Assembly: GCA_946639085.1 (NCBI GenBank)
Contig: CAMPBP010000114.1
Coordinates: forward strand, 1-5,326
Source: an uncultured Lachnospiraceae bacterium
GTDB lineage: Bacteria; Bacillota; Clostridia; Lachnospirales; Lachnospiraceae
Reading direction: 5' to 3'
DNA length: 5,326 nt
Shown here: positions 1 to 4,498 of the stretch, one piece after another
Numbering within the stretch: position 1 is the first letter of the stretch
How the letters are laid out: every line of letters begins with the position of its first letter
Translations under genes and position numbers: made by a program
Notes under the pieces: model-generated
What the model saw: the letters and a program-made list of their open reading frames with translations, nothing else
Told to the model about the DNA's origin: nothing
The model's database searches: none

Positions 1-1227
1 GCATACGAGTCGTTCCTTAAGCTGGGAAAGATAAACAGAGTGTTCGGATATTATCTTTTTGAAGTGGCATCGCAAAAGTACGGAAAAGATACAAGACTTT
101 ACGACAGCTCGACTCTTATGAGCGATCGCGCCACGGAGTACGGAATGGAAAGCGTGGAGCTTTTCAGAGAACGTGCGACCAAGTGCTGCCGCTTCGATTA
201 CAGATCGAATTTTGCCAACGCCGTAAGAGATGCCTTAAGCTACGGATATCTTGGATACAGAACCTTAAGAGGTCTTTTGTCACTGGGTGATTTCACCATG
301 TGTATCGCAGCGACCAGCCGTCTTTTCCAAAGTCTTCTCGGCATAGGACGGGGCATCCAGGATTTAAGCGAAAAGTGCAGTTACGCATATCAGTTCCTCG
401 TGTATCTTGATTATCCCGATGCTCTGTCAAAGGGAGAAAGAAAAGTCTCGGAAGGCGAGCACGAGATCGAATTTGAGAATGTTTCGTTTAAGTATCCAAG
501 AAGCGACGAATACGTGCTTAAGGACGTAAACATTAAGATAAAATCCGGCGAGCATCTTTCCATAGTGGGCCTTAACGGCGCCGGAAAGACGACTTTCATA
601 AAGCTTCTTTGCAGACTTTACGATGTCAGCGAAGGCCGCATTTTGATAGACGGAGTCGATATAAAAGAATATTCTCAGGAAGAATACAGAAAGCTCTTCG
701 CAGTGGTATTCCAGGACTTCCAGCTGTTTGCATTCTCTTTAAGAGACAATGTGGCAATGGGAAGAGCCGACGAAGAAACAAATGAAGAGAAGGTGGAAGA
801 AGCGCTTAAGCTTTCGGGCCTTTACGAAGACGCCATCAAACTTGACAAGGGACTGGATACGAGGCTGTTCAAGAGCTTTGACGAGAACGGAACCGAACTT
901 TCGGGAGGTCAGAGACAGAAGGCCGCGATAAGTCGTGCACTTTACAAAGACGCTCCGATAGTTATACTCGACGAGCCCACCGCAGCGCTGGATCCTCTGG
1001 CGGAGTACGAGATATACAAGAAGTTTGATACTCTTGTGGGCGGAAAGAGTGCGATCTACATTTCCCACAGACTTTCAAGCTGCAAGTTCTGCGATCATAT
1101 AGCCGTGTTCTCCGACAAGACCATAAAAGAATACGGTACACACGATGAACTGGTGAAGAAAGAAAACGGCATCTACGCCGAAATGTTTGCCGCACAGGCA
1201 CAGTATTACGTAGATGTGGCATCATAA
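1..1227 (+). CDS. ABC exporter, transmembrane + ATPase subunit (5'-truncated)
   Basis: C-terminal 408 codons of a type-1 ABC exporter half-transporter; the frame is open from base 1, so the true start lies outside the window. Codons 1 to about 150 are the end of the transmembrane domain, including the YGKDTRLY stretch typical of an intracellular loop in these exporters. The nucleotide-binding domain runs from about codon 155 to 400. All ATPase motifs are intact: Walker A GLNGAGKTT (codons 190-198), Q-loop VVFQD (Gln 238), signature LSGGQ (300-304), Walker B IVILDE with Asp324 and catalytic Glu325, D-loop AALD, and switch His356 in SHRLSS. Known of the family: ATP-driven export of peptides, lipids or drugs, as a dimer in the cytoplasmic membrane. 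The substrate cannot be told from this part. A partner half-transporter may lie upstream. The family call is very sure; the specific role is unknown. An internal GTG at 40 is not the start. Confidence 0.95.
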   Translation, partial: AYESFLKLGKINRVFGYYLFEVASQKYGKDTRLYDSSTLMSDRATEYGMESVELFRERATKCCRFDYRSNFANAVRDALSYGYLGYRTLRGLLSLGDFTMCIAATSRLFQSLLGIGRGIQDLSEKCSYAYQFLVYLDYPDALSKGERKVSEGEHEIEFENVSFKYPRSDEYVLKDVNIKIKSGEHLSIVGLNGAGKTTFIKLLCRLYDVSEGRILIDGVDIKEYSQEEYRKLFAVVFQDFQLFAFSLRDNVAMGRADEETNEEKVEEALKLSGLYEDAIKLDKGLDTRLFKSFDENGTELSGGQRQKAAISRALYKDAPIVILDEPTAALDPLAEYEIYKKFDTLVGGKSAIYISHRLSSCKFCDHIAVFSDKTIKEYGTHDELVKKENGIYAEMFAAQAQYYVDVAS

Positions 1228-1237
1228 AAATGCCACA
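1215..1237 (+). other. Hairpin spanning the ABC gene stop codon
   Basis: Perfect 8-bp inverted repeat TGTGGCAT (1215-1222) / ATGCCACA (1230-1237) with a 7-nt loop that contains the TAA stop at 1225-1227. The nearest T-run (1255-1260) is about 18 nt away, so it is a poor terminator by itself. It may protect the mRNA 3' end or work with the larger hairpin that follows. The repeat is seen directly; function is inference. Confidence 0.4.
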
Positions 1238-1268
1238 GGCTGCAACTTAATAATATTTTTCTCATAAA

Positions 1269-1323
1269 CCAAAACCGCATCTGCCGGGATCTTACGATAC
1301 CGAACGGATGCGGTTTTGGTTTT
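1269..1323. terminator. Large stem-loop terminator between convergent genes
   Basis: A 13-bp perfect stem pairs 1269-1281 (CCAAAACCGCATC) with 1307-1319 (GATGCGGTTTTGG). Inside it is a second small hairpin, CGGGATC (1285-1291) / GATACCG (1296-1302), with one mismatch and a TTAC loop. The + strand continues with TTTT (1320-1323), and the AAAACC/GGTTTT part of the stem gives a T-rich right arm on either strand. It lies between the 3' ends of the ABC gene (+) and the chemoreceptor gene (-), so it can serve both as a bidirectional intrinsic terminator. Confidence 0.8.
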
Positions 1324-1339
1324 ACATACGAAAGGGCTT

Positions 1340-1376
1340 GTTGTTTAGATATAACCATTACAAGAATGGAAACAAC
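1340..1376 (-). other. Inverted repeat just after the chemoreceptor gene
   Basis: GTTGTTT (1340-1346) pairs with AAACAAC (1370-1376), and CCATT (1355-1359) pairs with AATGG (1365-1369), giving a bulged stem-loop 6 bases beyond the stop of the minus-strand gene. There is no T-run on the minus strand directly after it, so it is more likely an mRNA 3'-end structure than a terminator. The weakness of the fold and the 8-nt bulge keep confidence low. Confidence 0.3.
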
Positions 1377-1381
1377 CTTTA

Positions 1382-3064
1382 TTAAATCTGGAAGAACCTG
1401 ATGGTTTCTTCAAGTTCTGCGGATATGTCTTTGATGGCATTTCCTGACTGAGCTACGTTATCAACAAGACCGGTAACGCTTGAAAGTCTTGAAGTAACTT
1501 CTTCGTTGGAAGCTGCGTTCTCTTCCGAGATGGCGCTTAAGTCTTCTGCGTTAGCACTGATCTTGTCCTTGGACTGATCGAGAGCTTTAACCTTAACGGT
1601 GATCTCGGAAACGTTTCTTCCCGAAGCGTCGATCTCTTCGTTAAGTTTAGCAAACTTCTCCTGAGTCTCGCTGATGATCTCTCTTTCTTCAAGGATGGAC
1701 TTGTTAACTTTATCTGCAAGTTCAACCGTCTTCTTGGACTGCTCTTTGATCTGGCTTACGATGTTGGCAATCTCCTGAGCGGAGTCATTTGACTGTGAAG
1801 AAAGGTTATTGATCTCGCCTGCGACAACCGCGAATCCACGTCCTGCTTCGCCTGCTCTTGCAGCTTCGATGGAAGCGTTAAGTGCAAGGAGGTTTGTCTG
1901 GCCTGCGATGGAGCTTATCATCTCAACTGCTGCGTCGATTCGTGAAATAGCCTCATCGGTAAGAGTGATCTGTTTATTGATGTTATCAACCATCTCAACG
2001 GACCTTTCGGAACTCTCGTTAACTTTGTCAATGTTGGCCTTTGCTGCAAGGCTGACCTCGCTCATTGTTTTACTTGAAGCATCAAGGCGTTCGGTAGATG
2101 CGGTGATGTCGTTTACGTTATTTCCGATGTTGACGATCTGCTCTGCGATATCCTGTACGCTTTCTGCGAGTGTTGTTGCGCCGTTTGAAAGATCTTCCAT
2201 TGAGCTTGCGATACTTGATATCTCATCGTTTGAACTGTTGGAGCTTTCCGAGATGGAAGAAGCTTCCGAACTTAAGTTGTCGGCTATCTGAGCCATCGCG
2301 GTAACGGTATCTTTAAGTTTTGCCTGAAGATCGTTCGAAGCGTCGATGAGCTGATTGGTTTCGCGAAGAATACTCTCGGTAGGATCTTTATCCAAAAGAT
2401 TTCCGTCGGCGATCGAACTGATGTCACCCGATACTTTACGAAGCGGGGTGGTAACCTTCTTTGCGATAAGTATTGCAACGACACTGAAGACTGCGATACT
2501 TATAAGCGAGAGAAGAAGATTCTGCGAATTCATCTTATTGATGGCTGCCTTAACGTTCTCACATGTTCTTCCGGCAAATGCCATACCCACAACATTTCCG
2601 TCCTTATCGTAAAGAGGTCTGTAATATACGTAATAACCTTTACCGTTGATAACAACATCTTCCGAGAAGTAATCCTGGCCTTTTCCGATTACGGTTGCGA
2701 TAACCGCATCGCTTGCCTTTGTTCCTTCGATTCTTTTACCGTCGCTTCCTATGATGGAGGTAACGAATCGGGTATCGCCTTTAAAAAGTGTAAGTTCAAT
2801 GCCTTCTTTTGAAAGACGATCGATATAGTCGGTATCGTAAGCTACGAAACCGTCAACAAGACCTTCTTCCTCGACAAGGTCATATTCGTAATAGCTTCTT
2901 AAGTCTGTCGCTGCCACAAACAATGTTTCCTTTGTCTGTTCGCCAAGGTTTATCTTTGTCTCTCTTGATGAAAAGATGATAAGAGCAACTACCGAAACAA
3001 TGAGAGGAATCATTGCAAACAGTATAAGCATGGCATAATAATTTAAACCTGATTTTTTCTTCAT
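1382..3064 (-). CDS. Methyl-accepting chemotaxis protein with Cache sensor domain
   Basis: Complete 560-residue transmembrane chemoreceptor. A positive N-terminus (MKKK) leads into membrane segment 1 (about residues 11-32). An extracytoplasmic sensor domain follows (about 33-178), then membrane segment 2 (about 183-202), a HAMP linker (about 203-255) and a long cytoplasmic coiled coil. The sensor has the single-Cache pattern [36 protein letters not shown], so I assign it to the sCache_3-like group; the ligand is not predictable. The signalling tip at about 388-415 ([18 protein letters not shown], then [11 protein letters not shown]) is the conserved CheA/CheW contact site. Arms of about 150-160 residues on each side suggest a long (44H-like) class. 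The protein ends RFFQI, with no CheR-docking pentapeptide. Start ATG at 3064 is supported by AGGGAGAG (3080-3073), 8 nt upstream. No che or flagellar gene is adjacent within the window, and no convincing promoter was found upstream. Confidence 0.96.
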   Translation of the reverse strand: MKKKSGLNYYAMLILFAMIPLIVSVVALIIFSSRETKINLGEQTKETLFVAATDLRSYYEYDLVEEEGLVDGFVAYDTDYIDRLSKEGIELTLFKGDTRFVTSIIGSDGKRIEGTKASDAVIATVIGKGQDYFSEDVVINGKGYYVYYRPLYDKDGNVVGMAFAGRTCENVKAAINKMNSQNLLLSLISIAVFSVVAILIAKKVTTPLRKVSGDISSIADGNLLDKDPTESILRETNQLIDASNDLQAKLKDTVTAMAQIADNLSSEASSISESSNSSNDEISSIASSMEDLSNGATTLAESVQDIAEQIVNIGNNVNDITASTERLDASSKTMSEVSLAAKANIDKVNESSERSVEMVDNINKQITLTDEAISRIDAAVEMISSIAGQTNLLALNASIEAARAGEAGRGFAVVAGEINNLSSQSNDSAQEIANIVSQIKEQSKKTVELADKVNKSILEEREIISETQEKFAKLNEEIDASGRNVSEITVKVKALDQSKDKISANAEDLSAISEENAASNEEVTSRLSSVTGLVDNVAQSGNAIKDISAELEETIRFFQI

Positions 3065-3276
3065 ATAAAATACTCTCCCTGAAAAAGTATTATTTTTGGT
3101 ACGTTATGAGCATATCCTTGGCAAATTAGCGAGTTATTAAAAAAATAGCCGGAGAAGGGCTTAAAAACGCAGTATTTATGAGTATTTGTGGGTTTGTTAG
3201 ACATCTAACTAATTTTTAAAAAATAATTCGTTAATAAATTGGATTGTTAAAGATTATTCGAAACCCGAAGCTTTTC

Positions 3277-3305
3277 TTGGCAAAATGAACATTTGAAAAT
3301 ATAAT
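3277..3305 (+). promoter_or_regulatory. Near-consensus sigma-A promoter
   Basis: TTGGCA (3277-3282), a spacer of exactly 17, then a perfect TATAAT (3300-3305). Transcription should begin near 3312, giving a leader of roughly 35 nt before the ATG at 3347. Five of six -35 bases and all six -10 bases match the vegetative consensus, so constitutive, fairly strong expression of the 98-residue gene is expected. Confidence 0.85.
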
Positions 3306-3334
3306 GGTAGAAAGAAAATCTGTTGCATAAATAT

Positions 3335-3340
3335 GGGGAT
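3335..3340 (+). promoter_or_regulatory. Ribosome site that decides the start at 3347
   Basis: GGGGAT lies 6 nt before ATG 3347. The alternative in-frame TTG at 3323 would add eight residues (MHKYGDIN) but lies only about 11 nt from the predicted transcription start and has no ribosome site of its own, so ATG 3347 is preferred. Confidence 0.65.
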
Positions 3341-3346
3341 ATCAAC

Positions 3347-3643
3347 ATGGCCATAGAAAGAAAAGACATACATCATTTCAATTACTTTTTGTACGGAGAA
3401 GCTTTTTACGGAAGTTATAAAGGAATGCGTTACAGACTGGGCACCGAGCCCCTTGACAACATATTCTTTAAAAAGCCCGAAGAAAGAGAGGGCTACTTCT
3501 TAAGGGCTTTTGCCTGGAAAGAGCCGGATAACTTCAATACGGCTAAAGAAAAAGAAACCGCAGACTTTCCTTTAAGCGAAGAGGGCATATGCGATGCCAT
3601 CGCTTGGCTCAATGAAAAGTATGACGGCTTCGGATTAAAATAG
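3347..3643 (+). CDS. Small conserved-looking protein of unknown function (98 aa)
   Basis: A soluble protein starting MAIERKDIHHFNYFLYGEAF. It has no signal peptide, membrane segment or cysteine cluster. Notable stretches are HHF near the N-terminus, GSYKGMRYRL (about residues 22-31), an aromatic/charged centre (FLRAFAWKEP) and a C-terminal helix-like part, FPLSEEGICDAIAWLNEKY. From memory, similar small proteins with a GMRYR motif and an EEG...WLNE ending occur in Lachnospiraceae and are sometimes loosely labelled acetyltransferase-like. No acetyl-CoA site is visible here, so I assign no function. It is a single-gene unit: its own sigma-A promoter in front, a 12-bp hairpin terminator after it. 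Codon use matches its neighbours. That it is a real gene is well supported by promoter, ribosome site and terminator. Confidence 0.85.
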   Translation: MAIERKDIHHFNYFLYGEAFYGSYKGMRYRLGTEPLDNIFFKKPEEREGYFLRAFAWKEPDNFNTAKEKETADFPLSEEGICDAIAWLNEKYDGFGLK

Positions 3644-3658
3644 ATATCGAAAACACCA

Positions 3659-3686
3659 AAACGCAGTACCGCATGGTACTGCGTTT
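3659..3686. terminator. Hairpin terminator between convergent genes
   Basis: Perfect 12-bp stem AAACGCAGTACC (3659-3670) / GGTACTGCGTTT (3675-3686) with loop GCAT. On the + strand, 16 nt after the TAG at 3643, the stem ends in TTT followed by CAGCGTTTA. On the minus strand it is followed by TGGTGTTTTCG. It can therefore end transcripts of both the 98-residue gene (+) and the 57-residue gene (-), which ends at 3697. Confidence 0.8.
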
Positions 3687-3696
3687 CAGCGTTTAG

Positions 3697-3870
3697 TCAG
3701 TGTGTAAGCGAGTTTATCTGTGCCGTAAGCAGATCGTTAAACTCATTCTTCTTAACGTTTTTGTCACGTTTTTCTGCCCGGTCCTCGCGTTCTTTAAGTT
3801 TATCCTTTATGTTGCGAGGCCCTTCGACCATAAAAACGTACTCCAAATTGTTTAAATAAACACTACGCAT
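3697..3870 (-). CDS. Small charged protein, 57 aa, putative sigma-28 regulon member
   Basis: Short gene reading MRSVYLNNLEYVFMVEGPRN, then a strongly charged segment (IKDKLKEREDRAEKRDKNVKK, residues 21-41) and a C-terminal NEFNDLLTAQINSLTH ending in TGA. The ATG at 3870 is preceded by GGAGGG (3883-3878) with a 7-nt gap, one of the best ribosome sites in the window. About 100 nt further up lies a close sigma-28 promoter match, and after the stop a shared hairpin terminator, so the unit is complete. The predicted form is a short N-terminal strand or helix, then a long helical, lysine/glutamate-rich tail; there is no membrane segment or signal peptide. I do not recognise the family. The promoter suggests a flagellar or motility-linked role (inference). 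The C-terminal FNDLLTAQINSL recalls the F.LL..QL pattern near the start of hook-capping protein FlgD, but only weakly. Confidence 0.75.
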   Translation of the reverse strand: MRSVYLNNLEYVFMVEGPRNIKDKLKEREDRAEKRDKNVKKNEFNDLLTAQINSLTH

Positions 3871-3890
3871 ACTCTTTCCCTCCGTGAAAG

Positions 3891-3918
3891 CGGTAAACGG
3901 GAATTATCCCGAGAACCG
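3891..3918 (-). other. Hairpin in the leader of the 57-aa gene
   Basis: Read on the minus strand, CGGT-tct-CGGGA-taat-TCCCG-ttt-ACCG forms two stacked stems (4 and 5 bp) around a symmetric 3x3 internal loop, ending 7 nt before the GGAGGG ribosome site. It may modulate translation or mRNA stability. It does not match any riboswitch I know, and it lacks the conserved bases of the cyclic-di-GMP-I (GEMM) aptamer often found before motility genes. Confidence 0.45.
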
Positions 3919-3932
3919 GAACAAGTAATCAG

Positions 3933-3961
3933 TTGACTGATGCAATCCGTTGCTACATATT
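3933..3961 (+). promoter_or_regulatory. Possible sigma-A promoter facing the flavin-barrel gene
   Basis: TTGACT (3933-3938), a 17-nt spacer and CATATT (3956-3961) give 5/6 and 4/6 matches to the vegetative consensus. It would make a leader of about 135 nt for the gene starting at 4105. The -35 sits inside the small palindrome TCAGT-TG-ACTGA (3929-3940). It is a secondary candidate next to the extended -10 site closer to the gene. Confidence 0.3.
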
Positions 3962-3975
3962 GTTTCTCGTTATAT

Positions 3976-4002
3976 ATATCGGACACTATATATTGTGTCT
4001 TA
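3976..4002 (-). promoter_or_regulatory. Sigma-28 (SigD/FliA-type) flagellar promoter
   Basis: On the minus strand: TAAG (4002-3999), a spacer of exactly 15, then TCCGATAT (3983-3976). The classical motility consensus is TAAA-N15-GCCGATAT (Bacillus SigD) or GCCGATAA (enteric FliA), so 3 of 4 and 7 of 8 bases match at the correct spacing. Transcription would begin near 3969 and reach the 57-residue gene after a leader of about 100 nt. Sigma-28 directs late flagellar, chemotaxis and motility-linked genes. The match is seen directly; that the organism has sigma-28 is inferred from the chemoreceptor. Confidence 0.65.
3982..3999. promoter_or_regulatory. Near-palindrome across the sigma-28 promoter spacer
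   Basis: GACAC-TATATATT-GTGTC is an 18-bp inverted repeat with 8 of 9 base pairs symmetric. It fills the spacer and overlaps the last two bases of the -10 and one base of the -35. A dimeric regulator bound here would block the promoter. No known operator consensus was recognised, and the AT centre contributes some of the symmetry by chance. Confidence 0.4.
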
Positions 4003-4059
4003 ACCCCTTTCTTTGTAATAATCGATTAATAATTTCTTATGGTTACCCTTTGTGATTTG

Positions 4060-4068
4060 TGCTATCAT
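4060..4068 (+). promoter_or_regulatory. Extended -10 promoter for the flavin-barrel/CotH unit
   Basis: TG-C-TATCAT (4060-4068) is an extended -10 element with 5 of 6 hexamer bases, overlapping a second option, CATAAT (4066-4071), which has TTACCC 17 nt upstream. Transcription would begin near 4075, leaving a leader of about 30 nt before ATG 4105. The weak -35 is acceptable with an extended -10. Confidence 0.6.
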
Positions 4069-4091
4069 AATAAATGCTTAAAAAATCAGAA

Positions 4092-4097
4092 AGAAGG
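4092..4097 (+). promoter_or_regulatory. Ribosome site that decides the start at 4105
   Basis: AGAAGG lies 7 nt before ATG 4105. The in-frame ATG at 4099 is only 1 nt away from it, and the upstream ATG at 4039 lies before the predicted promoter and has no ribosome site, so both are rejected as starts. Confidence 0.75.
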
Positions 4098-4104
4098 TAT
4101 GTTT

Positions 4105-4497
4105 ATGGAGAAGGTTTATAATTTTATCAAAGAATGCGGAACATATTATCTTGCCACCGTGGATAAGGATCAGCCCAGAGTTCGCCCTTTCGGAACCATC
4201 GACATTTTCGAAGGAAAGCTCTACATCCAGACGGGAAAGTCAAAAGATGTTTCAAAGCAGCTTCAGGCCAATCCCAAGGCAGAGATATGCTGCTTTAAAG
4301 ACGGTGCATGGTTAAGAGTTGCAGGAAAACTCATTCGTGACGACAGAGTTGAAGCAAAGAAGCATATGCTCGACGCTTATCCTCAGCTTCGCGGAATGTA
4401 TTCCGAAACCGACGACAACACCGAAGTTTTGTATTTTGAAGACGCTACCGCAACGTTCTCTTCCTTTGGCGGTGCTCCCGAAGTAATTAAATTCTGA
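4105..4497 (+). CDS. Pyridoxamine 5'-phosphate oxidase-like flavin split-barrel protein
   Basis: A 130-residue cytoplasmic protein, MEKVYNFIKECGTYYLATVD..., of the putative PNPOx-like (FMN-binding split barrel) family. Diagnostic stretches are the first strands TYYLATVDKDQPRVRPFGTI (about residues 13-32), then KLYIQTGKSKDVSKQLQANP (38-57), AEICCFKDGAWLRVAGK (59-75) and the C-terminal strands EVLYFEDATATFSSFG (107-122). Members of about this length usually act as homodimers binding FMN or F420-like flavins at the dimer interface. Many are not true PNP oxidases, so the substrate is unknown and no pdxH call is made. There is a Cys-Cys pair at 62-63. It is the first gene of an apparent operon: the CotH-family gene starts one base after the TGA stop at 4495-4497. 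The start is chosen by the ribosome site at 4092-4097 and by agreement with the usual family N-terminus. Confidence 0.9.
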   Translation: MEKVYNFIKECGTYYLATVDKDQPRVRPFGTIDIFEGKLYIQTGKSKDVSKQLQANPKAEICCFKDGAWLRVAGKLIRDDRVEAKKHMLDAYPQLRGMYSETDDNTEVLYFEDATATFSSFGGAPEVIKF

Positions 4498-4498
4498 C

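Larger units (their letters stand above)
3065..3346. other. AT-rich intergenic region between divergent genes
   Basis: About 280 bases separating the chemoreceptor (-) from the 98-residue gene (+). It holds the + strand promoter listed separately, the chemoreceptor ribosome site (3073-3080) and a 14-nt palindrome GTTAGA-CA-TCTAAC (3196-3209) that could bind a regulator. On the minus strand a short AGCC/GGCT hairpin (3161-3147) is followed by seven T's, a possible weak attenuator in the receptor leader. For the receptor promoter the best I can find is TTGCCA-N17-TACCAA, with a poor -10; no good sigma-28 match is present. No coding frame with a ribosome site was seen here. Confidence 0.6.

Noticed and set aside
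739..1225. Minus-strand open frames opposite the ABC ATPase domain
   Set aside because: They are antisense to intact Walker A, signature and Walker B coding sequence, lack ribosome sites and show no protein family character.
1809..2291. 160-codon open frame on the + strand
   Set aside because: It lies wholly opposite the chemoreceptor coiled-coil region, has no ribosome site, and its low-complexity Ser/Ala/Ile composition is the reverse-complement shadow of the receptor codons.
3065..3180. Sigma-28 promoter for the chemoreceptor gene
   Set aside because: Only GATAT (in AAGGATAT) and a loosely placed TAAT at spacing 16 can be found on the minus strand; the CCG core is missing.
4039..4104. 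Upstream ATG giving a 22-residue N-terminal extension with several cysteines to the flavin-barrel protein
   Set aside because: The extension would precede the predicted transcription start, has no ribosome site, and the family normally begins near MEKVYNF; the AGAAGG site fits ATG 4105.
3871..4104. Cyclic-di-GMP or other known riboswitch ahead of the motility-linked gene
   Set aside because: The conserved aptamer bases of the GEMM classes and other riboswitches I know are not present; only a simple hairpin is seen.
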